DNA of 15,208 nt from JAUVKA01 sp964465145 (GCA_964465145.1 CAYXJR010000093.1:1-15208), one strand, 5' to 3'. Counted from the first letter of the stretch, positions 7,452 through 14,960 are shown. Program-made: numbers and translations. The notes: generated from the sequence alone by a model not told the origin.

Positions 7452-8174
7452 ATGACCAGACTCAGTGTAAATATAAATAAAATTGCAACACTCAGGAATG
7501 CACGCGGGGGGGATATCCCAAATGTCAAAAAAGCAGCTATAGATTGCCAGAGATTTGGTGCCCAGGGGATTACTGTTCATCCCCGGCCCGACCAAAGGCA
7601 TATTCGCTATCAGGATGTATTTGACTTGAAACCACTGGTTCACACAGAATTCAACATCGAAGGTTACCCTGGTAAAAGTTTTATTGATCTGGTTCTTGAA
7701 GTTGTTCCTGACCAGGTCACCCTGGTACCAGATCCACCCGGGGTATTAACTTCTAATGCTGGTTGGGATACCATACACAATATGGATTTCTTAAAAAAGA
7801 CCATACGAATTTTTCATGAAAAGGGAATCCGAACATCTATTTTTATCGACACAGATATAGAGAATATCAAACATGCTGCAGAAACGGGTACTGATAGGAT
7901 TGAGTTGTATACCGAACCATATGCCGACAAATATCCCTTTGAACCAGATGAGGCTATAGCTCCTTTTATTCTAGCAGCGGAAACTGCCCTAAAGGCAGGA
8001 CTGTCAATCAATGCCGGACATGATCTGAGCCTTGAGAACCTGAGTTTCTTCTCCCGGAACATTCCTGGCCTTATGGAAGTAAGTATAGGGCATGCCCTAA
8101 TAGCTGATGCACTTTATCTGGGTTTGGAAAACACTATTCAGTTATATTTAAGGGAACTGATACCAAAAGGCTAA
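7452..8174 (+). CDS. pdxJ: Pyridoxine 5'-phosphate synthase
   Basis: PdxJ condenses 1-deoxy-D-xylulose 5-phosphate with 3-amino-2-oxopropyl phosphate to pyridoxine 5'-phosphate, the last ring-forming step of the DXP-dependent vitamin B6 route. The TIM-barrel protein shows the family N-terminus MTRLSVNINKIATLRNARGG, then ITVHPRPDQRHI (DXP phosphate and catalytic residues), TLVPDPPG, the RIELYTEPYA segment and the C-terminal SIGHALIADALYLG. The open frame extends upstream to 7425, but homologues begin at the second Met (7452), giving 240 residues, and the extension would overlap the putative -7 box. It is transcribed alone, diverging from the CBS gene and converging on the hydrolase gene. Confidence 0.96.
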   Translation: MTRLSVNINKIATLRNARGGDIPNVKKAAIDCQRFGAQGITVHPRPDQRHIRYQDVFDLKPLVHTEFNIEGYPGKSFIDLVLEVVPDQVTLVPDPPGVLTSNAGWDTIHNMDFLKKTIRIFHEKGIRTSIFIDTDIENIKHAAETGTDRIELYTEPYADKYPFEPDEAIAPFILAAETALKAGLSINAGHDLSLENLSFFSRNIPGLMEVSIGHALIADALYLGLENTIQLYLRELIPKG

Positions 8175-8177
8175 GAC

Positions 8178-8196
8178 GGGGACATGGGGACATGGG
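8178..8196. repeat. Octamer tandem repeat GGGGACAT in the convergent spacer
   Basis: GGGGACAT occurs twice head to tail and is followed by GGG, starting 4 nt after the pdxJ stop codon. It has the same 8-nt period as the separate array at 8224-8248. The sequence is G-rich and unlike the surrounding AT-rich DNA. No function is apparent. Confidence 0.7.
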
Positions 8197-8223
8197 AAAA
8201 AAATCAAGATACATCGAATAACT

Positions 8224-8248
8224 GAGTCTCTGAATCTCTGAGACTCTG
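8224..8248. terminator. Inverted repeat built from 8-nt repeats; possible bidirectional terminator
   Basis: GAGTCTC (8224-8230) and GAGACTC (8240-8246) are perfect inverted copies separated by 9 nt. The stretch is also a degenerate octamer array: GAGTCTCT, GAATCTCT, GAGACTCT. It lies between the convergent stops of pdxJ (8174) and the hydrolase (8257), where a bidirectional terminator would be expected. No run of T follows the stem on either strand, so the terminator role is uncertain. Confidence 0.35.
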
Positions 8249-8256
8249 TTACCGAG

Positions 8257-9063
8257 TCACGACAAAATAAACCTCTTAACCACCCTGGTAAACATCTCGG
8301 GTTGTTCTGCATGAAGCCAATGACCAGCGTTTTTTAACGTGACCATCTGAGATAAAGGGAAAATTGCTTTAATTAAATCCATATCATCAGCCTGAATATA
8401 GTCTGATTCATCACCACGAATGAACAGGATTGGAAAACCCCTTACCTCCAATGTCTTTAACCGTTCGAGATCTAATCCATCTGAAATTGCAGATAGGTTA
8501 TTTTTCAAGGCCTTAAGATTCAGCCTCCAGAAATATCGCCGGTCTTCCCCCTTTTTTAGATTTTTTAAAAGAAACTTTCTCATCCTCTCATCGGGCAAAT
8601 AACCAGCCAGATGGGATTCGACATCTGCAAGTCCGTTAACCGCATGGAGATCAACGCTCATCATGGCTCCTATAACCTTCTCATGAATTCTAACATGATT
8701 GTTAGTATTGACCTTATCTATATATGACCCTGGGCTAACATCTGCAATAATAAGTTTGGTGATCATTCCGGGATATTCAATGGCAAAGCGCATAGCGACC
8801 TTTCCTCCCATAGAATGCCCAAGGATCATGGTTTTCTCAATACCTTGCTGATCAAGAAATTCCTTAAGATCAGTCATCAAAACCTCGTAATTATGCTGAT
8901 CATGGTGAAATGAGTTACCATGATTACGCTGGTCAAGCAAATACACCTCACAAAAACCAGATAAAGACTTACCGATACTTAGCCAGTTGTCGCCCGACCC
9001 ATACAGTCCATGAAGAATGATCAAAGGATGTCCCGAACCTAATTTCCGAAAGTTCAAGTTCAT
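8257..9063 (-). CDS. Alpha/beta-fold hydrolase, YbfF-like esterase
   Basis: A 268-residue cytoplasmic alpha/beta hydrolase. The oxyanion region HGLYGSGDNW (~18-27), the DQRNHGNS turn (~44-51) and the nucleophile elbow GHSMGG (Ser84) are clear. Asp218 in LFIRGDESDYI and His248 in NAGHWLHAEQP complete the catalytic triad. HGLYGSGDNW together with DQRNHGNS resembles the YbfF group of small-acyl or thioester hydrolases, but the substrate cannot be read from sequence. The gene is the last of a minus-strand group, 38 nt after the exonuclease gene, and no partner pathway is evident from its neighbours. Confidence 0.9.
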   Translation of the reverse strand: MNLNFRKLGSGHPLIILHGLYGSGDNWLSIGKSLSGFCEVYLLDQRNHGNSFHHDQHNYEVLMTDLKEFLDQQGIEKTMILGHSMGGKVAMRFAIEYPGMITKLIIADVSPGSYIDKVNTNNHVRIHEKVIGAMMSVDLHAVNGLADVESHLAGYLPDERMRKFLLKNLKKGEDRRYFWRLNLKALKNNLSAISDGLDLERLKTLEVRGFPILFIRGDESDYIQADDMDLIKAIFPLSQMVTLKNAGHWLHAEQPEMFTRVVKRFILS

Positions 9064-9101
9064 ATTAAAAAAAGTCTTGGAGTTTTTCGGTTAAAGCTAT
9101 T

Positions 9102-9821
9102 TTATTCAATGATTAACACCTGATCATCTGTCAGCAGTGCCTCTCCTCTCCACCTCAATACTAATTGAGCTATGGCCAGAACGTCTTTTTGGCAATAAAC
9201 CACAATCCTTGGTAAATCATCATCCTGATAATACACCCTGGCAACATCAGAGCCATCAATATCATCTTTTGGTGTTTTGATATCAAATAATGCTGTCAGA
9301 AGATCCAATGAGGTATAGTTTTTATAATCTCCAAACCTCCATAGCTCCATGGTATCAATAAATTTCACTTCCCATGGTTTCTTCCCTGCAATATCAAGCA
9401 GAGCCGGGAGTTTTATTCCATTGATCAGCATTCTTCTGGCTATATATGGAAAATCAAATTCCTTTCCATTATGGGCGCAAAGGTTTTTATCTCCTTCCGC
9501 ACTAAATTTCCTTAGCATTCCTGCAAATTCAGTCAGCAACAGTTTTTCATCACGCCCGGCATAGGACTTCATGCGAAAAACCTGCTCAGTCCCTTGCCAG
9601 GAGAACATTCCCACCGAAATACAAATAATCTTTCCGAATTCAGCATAAATTGCAGCCCGCTCGTAAACCTCTTCTGGAGGCTGATCCTCTTTCCTGAAAT
9701 ACCTTGATTTCTTTTCCCAGAGTTTCTGGAAAACATCTGGCATTTCCTCCCATCCGCCATATTGTGGAACAGTTTCAATGTCTAAAAAGAGCAATTGATC
9801 TTTCTTGATGTTGTTTAACAT
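9102..9821 (-). CDS. 3'-5' exonuclease of the DnaQ-like (PolB exonuclease-related) superfamily
   Basis: A 239-residue RNase H-fold nuclease. Exo I is LFLDIETVP with metal ligands Asp14 and Glu16. Exo II is CAHNGKEFDFPYI with Asp123. Exo III is YCQKDV, giving the Tyr209-x3-Asp213 pattern of DEDDy enzymes. The family resembles predicted 3'-5' exonucleases related to the proofreading domain of family B DNA polymerases. There is no polymerase domain, so it acts alone or in trans; whether the substrate is DNA or RNA is unknown. It sits 27 nt after udk and is probably cotranscribed with it and the downstream hydrolase. Confidence 0.88.
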   Translation of the reverse strand: MLNNIKKDQLLFLDIETVPQYGGWEEMPDVFQKLWEKKSRYFRKEDQPPEEVYERAAIYAEFGKIICISVGMFSWQGTEQVFRMKSYAGRDEKLLLTEFAGMLRKFSAEGDKNLCAHNGKEFDFPYIARRMLINGIKLPALLDIAGKKPWEVKFIDTMELWRFGDYKNYTSLDLLTALFDIKTPKDDIDGSDVARVYYQDDDLPRIVVYCQKDVLAIAQLVLRWRGEALLTDDQVLIIE

Positions 9822-9848
9822 GTTTTTATACAGCTTTTAGATGTTATT

Positions 9849-10469
9849 TTAGTGGCTATTTTCCTTCAGATGTTGAGTAATCAGAGTGATTAAGACTCCG
9901 ATTCCAACCTCGTTTTCCCCTCCTTGCGGAATAATAACATCAGCATAACGTTTGGAGGGTTCAATAAAATCAAGGTGCATGGGCTTAACGGTTTTTTCAT
10001 ACCGTTCCAAAACTGCACTTATTGAACGGCCTCTTTCTTCTATGTCCCTCATAATAACCCTACCCAATCGATCATCCGCATCAGCATCGACATATACTTT
10101 TATGTCCATGAGATCACATAGCGGCCGATGTGTTAAAATCAGTATCCCCTCCAGGATTACCACATTAGTAGGTATAACTTTTATTGTCTCCTTTGAGCGA
10201 GTACAGGAGAGATAGGAATAGATTGGCTGCTCAACAGGATTTCCCTTTTTCAACTCTTTTATATGACTGGTAAGTAATGACCACTCGATTGAATCAGGGT
10301 GATCGAAATTCAATTTTTGCCGTTCTTCCAAAGGAAGATGTGAGTTATCCTTATAGTAGGAATCCTGCGGAACAAGAGTAACGGCATTTTCGGGCAAGCT
10401 TTCCATTATTTTTCTAACCACCGTTGTTTTTCCTGACCCGGTGCCGCCAGCTATACCAACAATAAGCAT
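9849..10469 (-). CDS. udk: Uridine kinase
   Basis: Udk phosphorylates uridine and cytidine to their 5'-monophosphates (pyrimidine salvage). The 206 residues include a P-loop, GIAGGTGSGKTT (5-16), with Lys14 and Thr15 binding the nucleotide phosphate. They also include VPQDSYYKD (~34-42), the substrate-side FDHPDSIEW (~75-83) and the Walker B-like VVILEGILIL, as in other uridine kinases. Length and start are normal. It is the first gene of the minus-strand group udk-exonuclease-hydrolase and diverges from the Dabb-domain gene across a 92-bp gap that must hold both promoters. Confidence 0.96.
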   Translation of the reverse strand: MLIVGIAGGTGSGKTTVVRKIMESLPENAVTLVPQDSYYKDNSHLPLEERQKLNFDHPDSIEWSLLTSHIKELKKGNPVEQPIYSYLSCTRSKETIKVIPTNVVILEGILILTHRPLCDLMDIKVYVDADADDRLGRVIMRDIEERGRSISAVLERYEKTVKPMHLDFIEPSKRYADVIIPQGGENEVGIGVLITLITQHLKENSH

Positions 10470-10514
10470 TGTTATCTGTTTTCTTAAATTCGGGGATGAA
10501 TACTATCTTAGTAA

Positions 10515-10522
10515 AAACTTTG
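10515..10522 (+). promoter_or_regulatory. Weak putative -7 box for the Dabb-manA-engB genes
   Basis: AAACTTTG differs from TAnnTTTG at one position and lies 40 nt before the Dabb ATG. No clear -33 element is seen. This is the best candidate on the plus strand of the udk/Dabb divergent gap. Confidence 0.3.
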
Positions 10523-10561
10523 TACACCAGCTGTTTATTTATTAAATCTAACAAAATCAAC

Positions 10562-10870
10562 ATGATCCGGCATATTGTATTGTTCAAATTAAAGGAATTT
10601 TCTTCAGAAGCAGAAAGAAATGATGTTTTGGAAAAGGTTTTAATAAATTTTCGCAGTTTGAAAGGTGAAATTTCATATATCCGGTTCTATAAAGTTGAAA
10701 AGGATATTTTTGGCGGAATGGACTCATATGATGTTGTAATTGACAGCAACTTCGATTCGATTGAAGATCTTAAAGCCTATCAGAATCATCCAGCTCATCA
10801 ATATGCCGTTGAACAAAATAAAAAATGGTGCGATCATAAAGCCGTTATGGATTATGAACTCCTGGATTAA
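10562..10870 (+). CDS. Stress-responsive alpha/beta-barrel (Dabb) domain protein
   Basis: A 102-residue single-domain protein starting MIRHIVLFKLKEF, the usual Dabb opening. The family signature continues with the central strand MDSYDVVIDSNFDSIEDL and the helix YQNHPAHQYAVEQ, ending with the WCDHKAVMDYEL strand. Dabb proteins are small dimeric ferredoxin-like barrels. Some act as polyketide cyclases or stress-induced proteins, but the bacterial stand-alone forms mostly lack a known reaction. The frame is open up to 10469, but that extension is not family-like and would reach the udk start, so the ATG at 10562 is preferred. manA follows after 36 nt. Confidence 0.88.
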   Translation: MIRHIVLFKLKEFSSEAERNDVLEKVLINFRSLKGEISYIRFYKVEKDIFGGMDSYDVVIDSNFDSIEDLKAYQNHPAHQYAVEQNKKWCDHKAVMDYELLD

Positions 10871-10906
10871 ACCAAAAATTAATATTCCACAGGTTAAAAA
10901 ATAAAA

Positions 10907-11881
10907 ATGCTTTATCCACTGAAATTTGAACCCATTTTCAAGTACCGAATATGGGGTGGGAATAAACTAAAGAATATTCTTAATAAAACGGAAGCCCCTG
11001 CGAAAACTGGTGAAAGTTGGGAAATTTCCGGTGTCGAGGACAGCCTGTCTGTGGTATCAAATGGACCGCTGGCAGGGAATACTATTCATGAATTAATAGA
11101 GGTTTATATGGGAGATCTCCTTGGAGATCAAATATACGAGAAGTTTGGCGAGGAGTTTCCATTGCTAATTAAATTGATTGATGCTAATGACATCCTTTCC
11201 ATTCAGGTTCACCCAGGCGATGAACTTGCCAGGGAGAGGCACCAGGCATATGGAAAAACTGAAATGTGGTATATAATCCAGGCTGAAGCAGGCTCCGTAC
11301 TGTACACGGGTTTTAATCGTGAGCTGGATAAGGAAGGCTACCTCAATCATCTCAAAAACAACACTATAAAAGAATCTTTGAATTTAGAAACTGCTAAGCC
11401 TGGAGATGTGTTTTTTATTCCTGCTGGTCGTGTTCATGCTACTGGTGCAGGAATTTTATTTGCTGAGATTCAGCAAACCAGTGACATAACCTATCGAATA
11501 TTTGATTGGAATCGTGTTGACATTGATGGAAAGGCTCGAGAACTACATACAGATCTGGCACTTGATGCAATCGACTTCAAGATCCAAAAAGAATACAAAA
11601 CTGAATATACCAGGGAAGCCAACGGAACCAGGGAAATCCTGACATGCGATTATTTCACTACGAATATTATTTCATTGGACAAAGCCATGGAAAAAGATTA
11701 TTTTGAAATCGATTCCTTCATTATATATATGTGTATAGAAGGATCCTTTACAATACATTCTGAGAAGAACCAACCAACCCACATAAAAAAAGGGGAAACA
11801 GTTCTTATTCCAGCCATCCTGAATAATATACGGTTAGACCCAGACGGCCCAACCAGCATTCTGGAAGTATTTATACCCTGA
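10907..11881 (+). CDS. manA: Mannose-6-phosphate isomerase, class I type
   Basis: ManA interconverts fructose 6-phosphate and mannose 6-phosphate, feeding GDP-mannose and surface sugar synthesis or mannose use. The 324-residue cupin protein has the zinc ligands visible: Gln100 and His102 in SIQVHPGDE, Glu119 in GKTEMWYI and His177 in PAGRVHATG. The DITYRIFDWNR segment (~193-203) carries the catalytic Arg region. This is the short form without the extra helical insert, as in Bacillus and Bacteroidota. It lies between the Dabb gene (36 nt) and engB (31 nt), probably on one transcript, though the three products have no obvious shared pathway. Confidence 0.95.
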   Translation: MLYPLKFEPIFKYRIWGGNKLKNILNKTEAPAKTGESWEISGVEDSLSVVSNGPLAGNTIHELIEVYMGDLLGDQIYEKFGEEFPLLIKLIDANDILSIQVHPGDELARERHQAYGKTEMWYIIQAEAGSVLYTGFNRELDKEGYLNHLKNNTIKESLNLETAKPGDVFFIPAGRVHATGAGILFAEIQQTSDITYRIFDWNRVDIDGKARELHTDLALDAIDFKIQKEYKTEYTREANGTREILTCDYFTTNIISLDKAMEKDYFEIDSFIIYMCIEGSFTIHSEKNQPTHIKKGETVLIPAILNNIRLDPDGPTSILEVFIP

Positions 11882-11912
11882 TCCGGATCAAAAATTAAAA
11901 TATTCAGAGACT

Positions 11913-12518
11913 ATGCAGATAAGCAAGGCAATATTCCTTATGAGCAATACTGACACGGCACGTTGTCCCAAGCCTATTCATCCGGAGTTTGCATTTATTG
12001 GGAGGTCGAATGTTGGAAAATCCTCCCTGATTAATATGCTCACAGGCCGACAAAAACTGGCAAAAATTTCGGGCAAACCCGGAAAAACACAATTGATTAA
12101 CCATTTCCTGATCAACGATAATTGGTATCTGGTGGATTTGCCTGGATACGGTTATGCAAAAGTTTCCAAATCAAAACGTTCAAACTGGCAGGATTTTGTA
12201 CTCAAGTATGTTGAAACCAGGCAAAATCTAATGTATTTATTTGTATTGATCGACAGCAGGATACCTCCGCAAAAAATCGACATGGAGTTTCTTGACTTGT
12301 TGGGGGAACTGCAGGTTCCATTTGTATTGCTGCTTACCAAAACTGAAAAGCTGTCTAAAACACAATTGATAAATAATATGGAAGAAATTAAGGAAGCTGT
12401 ACTTGAAAACTGGGAAGAAATGCCGGAGTTTTTCCTGACTTCAGCAAAAAGCGGACAGGGGAAGGACAAAGTCTTGGATTTCATCGAAAGCGCCATGATG
12501 AACTTTTCGATTGATTAA
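11913..12518 (+). CDS. engB: Ribosome biogenesis GTP-binding protein EngB (YihA/YsxC)
   Basis: EngB is an essential GTPase in large ribosomal subunit assembly. The 201-residue protein begins with MQISKAIFLMSNTD, close to the usual family start. G1 is GRSNVGKS (30-37), G3 is DLPGYGYAK (75-83) and G5 is SAKSGQG (~177-183). The G4 motif reads TKTEK (142-146), with Glu145 where most GTPases have the guanine-specifying Asp (TKxDK). This was read directly from the codons ACC AAA ACT GAA AAG. The remaining motifs look intact, so the gene appears functional. It lies 31 nt after manA; prs follows after about 100 nt with its own promoter. Confidence 0.95.
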   Translation: MQISKAIFLMSNTDTARCPKPIHPEFAFIGRSNVGKSSLINMLTGRQKLAKISGKPGKTQLINHFLINDNWYLVDLPGYGYAKVSKSKRSNWQDFVLKYVETRQNLMYLFVLIDSRIPPQKIDMEFLDLLGELQVPFVLLLTKTEKLSKTQLINNMEEIKEAVLENWEEMPEFFLTSAKSGQGKDKVLDFIESAMMNFSID

Positions 12519-12543
12519 AATAATTCACTTGGAGAAGCAGGGG

Positions 12544-12572
12544 TTTCCTGAGGTTATAATTTACTAACTTTG
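12544..12572 (+). promoter_or_regulatory. Putative Bacteroidota-type promoter of prs
   Basis: TAACTTTG (12565-12572) matches the TAnnTTTG -7 consensus exactly, and TTTC (12544-12547) is a near match to the -33 TTTG box at 17 nt spacing. The prs ATG lies 45 nt downstream of the -7 box. It falls in the 99-nt gap between engB and prs. Confidence 0.55.
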
Positions 12573-12617
12573 TCGAATCCTTAACGTTCATCTTTTTCTA
12601 AATACCATCAGCTCTAT

Positions 12618-13556
12618 ATGCAAACTAAAAACCCCATTAAGATTTTTTCAGGATCTGCAACCAAATATCTTGCGGATAAAATTGCCCTAAGTTACGGCAC
12701 TCCTTTAGGCAAAGTATCAGTCCAACGATTTGCCGACCATGAGTTTCAGCCTTGTTTTGAAGAGACGGTTCGCGGCGATTATGTTTTTATAATTCAATCC
12801 ACCTTTGCCCCTGCTGAGAATCTCCTTGAGTTACTGTTTCTTATCGATGCTGCCAGCCGAGCCTCGGCCTATAAAATTGTTGCCGTCATCCCCTATTTTG
12901 GATTTGCAAGACAGGACAGGAAAGACAGGCCGCGCGTTTCTATTGCCGCCAAACTCGTCTCCAATATTTTGGCAACGGCAGGTGTTAGCCGTATCATTAC
13001 CATGGATCTTCATGCTGATCAGATTCAAGGATTCTTTGATATTCCCGTGGATCACCTTTATGCTTCCCGAATCTTCGCAAAATATCTTCAATCCCTTGAA
13101 CTTGAAAATCTGGTTATCGCCTCCCCTGACACTGGAGGAACAAAAAGGGCGAATTCCTACTCTAAATTTCTTGATGCTCCTATGGTCATATGCCACAAGT
13201 CGAGGAAAGGAGCCAATATTATTGGAGAGATGACAGTTATCGGCGAGGTAGAGGATAAAAATGTTGTATTAATTGATGATATGATTGATACTGGTGGAAC
13301 CATCACCAAAGCAGCTGAGCTTATTATGAACAAAGGAGCTCTTTCTGTCCGTTGTATGGCTTCCCACGCCCTGCTGTCTGGTACTGCAATAGAGAGGATT
13401 AATAATTCTCCCCTCCAGGAAGTAATTGTTACTGATTCTGTTCCTATGGCCCTCAAATCGGATAAGATACGAGTGATTTCAATCGCAGATATGTTCGCTG
13501 ACGTTATTAATAAAGTATATTATAATCAATCAATAAGTTCCAGTTTTATTTTTTAA
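12618..13556 (+). CDS. prs: Ribose-phosphate pyrophosphokinase (PRPP synthetase)
   Basis: Prs transfers pyrophosphate from ATP to ribose 5-phosphate, giving PRPP for purine, pyrimidine, NAD, histidine and tryptophan synthesis. The 312 residues match the class I enzyme. The ATP-binding FADHEF (38-43) is followed by FARQDRKDRPR (96-106) and the signature DLHADQIQGFF (130-140) with a catalytic His. SPDTGGTKRA (169-178) carries the Lys and Arg of the flexible loop. The PRPP-binding motif is VLIDDMIDTGGTI (217-229). Its own promoter lies upstream, and the rplY promoter begins immediately after its stop codon. prs-rplY-pth is a common order in this phylum. Confidence 0.97.
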   Translation: MQTKNPIKIFSGSATKYLADKIALSYGTPLGKVSVQRFADHEFQPCFEETVRGDYVFIIQSTFAPAENLLELLFLIDAASRASAYKIVAVIPYFGFARQDRKDRPRVSIAAKLVSNILATAGVSRIITMDLHADQIQGFFDIPVDHLYASRIFAKYLQSLELENLVIASPDTGGTKRANSYSKFLDAPMVICHKSRKGANIIGEMTVIGEVEDKNVVLIDDMIDTGGTITKAAELIMNKGALSVRCMASHALLSGTAIERINNSPLQEVIVTDSVPMALKSDKIRVISIADMFADVINKVYYNQSISSSFIF

Positions 13557-13560
13557 GTAG

Positions 13561-13568
13561 TATATTTG
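13561..13568 (+). promoter_or_regulatory. Putative -7 box of rplY-pth
   Basis: TATATTTG is an exact TAnnTTTG match, 4 nt after the prs stop codon. No good -33 TTTG is present. It would give a leader of about 95 nt before the rplY ATG. Confidence 0.45.
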
Positions 13569-13583
13569 CAGCCTTAAATTTTA

Positions 13584-13649
13584 GCCGGAAATAAATTATG
13601 TGTAATGGGGGCTTTCATAATTGCAGACCGGCCTGCAGTTGAGTTGGCC
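13584..13649 (+). promoter_or_regulatory. rplY mRNA leader with overlapping potential hairpins
   Basis: The leader contains three self-complementary options sharing bases. TGCAG (13622-13626) can pair with CTGCA (13633-13637). GGCC (13630-13633) can pair with GGCC (13646-13649). GCCGG (13584-13588) can pair with CCGGC (13628-13632). Mutually exclusive pairings before a ribosomal protein gene could be autoregulatory, but stems of 4-5 bp are weak evidence. Confidence 0.25.
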
Positions 13650-13668
13650 TGAGTAGCACGCAAATAAT

Positions 13669-14340
13669 ATGAAAACAATTGATCTTAAAACTGTTAAGAG
13701 GCAGGAAACAGGAAAAAAAGCCACAAAACTTTTACGGAAACAGGGCTTAATTCCCTGTATCCTTTATGGCGGTGAAAATATCGTCCATTTTACTGCCGAA
13801 ATTAATGAATTCAGGCATTTAGTTTATACACCTCATGCTTATCTTGTCAATCTAAGCATCGATGACCAGGATTATCTGGCCGTTATGAAGGAGATTCAAT
13901 TTCATCCTGTATCAGACAAGATACTCCACATCGACTTCCTAGAGGTTTCCGAAAAGAAACCTGTTGAGATTGGGATCCCTGTGAAAGTAGAAGGTTTTGC
14001 CAAGGGTGTTCAGAGTGGTGGAAAATTGAAAATCGAAATGCGCAGACTAAAAGCCAGAGGGTTTTCTGCCAATCTTCCAGATACGCTTAATATTGATGTT
14101 ACTCAAATTGGCCTGGGCGAATCGATTAAGGTACGGGATCTTGCATTTGAAAACCTTGAACTATTTGACCCTAGAAATGCTGTTGTAATTTCAGTTAAGC
14201 TGACACGTGTAGCCAAAGGCATGCAAGCCAGCGAAAGTGAAGAAGCCGCAGCAGAAGAAGCCGCAGCAGAAGAAGCCGCAGCAGTAGCCGGGAAGGAAGC
14301 TGAAGAAACTGGAGATGCTCAAGAAAATTCCGGAGAATAG
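13669..14340 (+). CDS. rplY: Large ribosomal subunit protein bL25, Ctc/TL5 long form
   Basis: bL25 binds 5S rRNA in the large subunit. The 223-residue protein is the long two-domain form (Ctc/TL5). The N-terminal L25 domain (~1-92) includes the RKQGLIPCILYGGENI segment and IQFHPVSDKILHIDFLEV. The C-terminal beta domain (~93-185) includes IPVKVEGFAKGV and LPDTLNIDVTQIGLGESI. A low-complexity acidic/alanine tail (~188-223) contains three perfect EEAAA repeats encoded by identical 15-bp DNA units. The tail is probably disordered. pth follows after about 25 nt and is likely cotranscribed. Confidence 0.96.
   Translation: MKTIDLKTVKRQETGKKATKLLRKQGLIPCILYGGENIVHFTAEINEFRHLVYTPHAYLVNLSIDDQDYLAVMKEIQFHPVSDKILHIDFLEVSEKKPVEIGIPVKVEGFAKGVQSGGKLKIEMRRLKARGFSANLPDTLNIDVTQIGLGESIKVRDLAFENLELFDPRNAVVISVKLTRVAKGMQASESEEAAAEEAAAEEAAAVAGKEAEETGDAQENSGE
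14239..14283 (+). repeat. Three perfect 15-bp tandem repeats in the rplY tail
   Basis: The unit GAAGAAGCCGCAGCA is repeated three times without a mismatch (14239-14253, 14254-14268, 14269-14283) and encodes EEAAA three times. Perfect identity at third codon positions points to recent slippage or unequal exchange. Copy number changes would keep the frame. Confidence 0.92.
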
Positions 14341-14365
14341 GAACATTGTTCCCTAAAATAAATTA

Positions 14366-14950
14366 TTGGTGAAATACCTGATTGTTGGTCTCGGAAATAT
14401 TGGTTCAGAATATACCAACACCCGTCACAACATCGGTTTTAAAATATTGGATGCAATAGCTGAAGCATCCAATATTTTTTTTGAACATAAGCGTCATGGC
14501 TTCATCAGTGAATACAAATTCAAAACCAGAACCTTTATTCTCTTAAAACCTACTAGTTACATGAACTTAAGTGGTAAAGCTGTAAATTACTGGTTGCAAA
14601 AGGCCAAAATCGATGTTAATCATATGCTGATCCTGGTGGATGATTTAGCACTGCCTTTCGGACACCTGAGAATGCGTACCAGTGGAGGGGACGGTGGACA
14701 CAATGGGCTGAAGCATATAAGCCAGGTACTTGGGCACCAGAATTATGCGCGCTTACGATTTGGAATTAGTAGTGCTTTTCATGTTGGGAATCAGGTTGAT
14801 TATGTTCTGAGCCCCTTTACTGCCAAAGAGGAACAGCTACTTCCAGAGAGAGTGGAAACTGTTAAAAAACTTATTGAAAGTTTTGGAACAATCGGTGCTG
14901 AAAGAACCATGAATATTTTTAACAACAGCAAACCACCAGACCCAAAATAG
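14366..14950 (+). CDS. pth: Peptidyl-tRNA hydrolase
   Basis: Pth cleaves peptidyl-tRNA released by stalled ribosomes, recycling tRNA. About 194 residues is normal. The family residues are in place (numbered from TTG): Asn11 in VGLGNIG, catalytic His21 in NTRHNIGF, Asn67 in PTSYMNLSGKAV, Asp93 in ILVDDLALP and Asn113 in GDGGHNGLKH. There is no ATG: translation must begin at TTG (14366) or the adjacent GTG (14369). GTG gives the more typical N-terminus VKYLIVGLGN. It follows rplY by about 25 nt and ends within a small hairpin. Confidence 0.96.
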   Translation: MVKYLIVGLGNIGSEYTNTRHNIGFKILDAIAEASNIFFEHKRHGFISEYKFKTRTFILLKPTSYMNLSGKAVNYWLQKAKIDVNHMLILVDDLALPFGHLRMRTSGGDGGHNGLKHISQVLGHQNYARLRFGISSAFHVGNQVDYVLSPFTAKEEQLLPERVETVKKLIESFGTIGAERTMNIFNNSKPPDPK

Positions 14951-14960
14951 GTTTATTTTG
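14943..14960 (+). terminator. AT-rich hairpin at the pth stop, possible weak terminator
   Basis: CAAAATA (14943-14949) and TATTTTG (14954-14960) form a perfect 7-bp stem with a 4-nt loop, overlapping the pth stop codon. The stem has only one G-C pair and no T-run follows, so it would be weak as an intrinsic terminator. Confidence 0.25.

Noticed and set aside
10469..10561. Longer Dabb start
   Set aside because: The extra 31 residues do not look like the family and would begin on top of the udk start codon.
11904..12496. Antisense open frames within engB
   Set aside because: They are shadows of engB with no recognisable protein features.
12805..13456. Open frames in other phases or antisense within prs
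   Set aside because: prs is a clear full-length family member; the others have no domain signal and no plausible start context.
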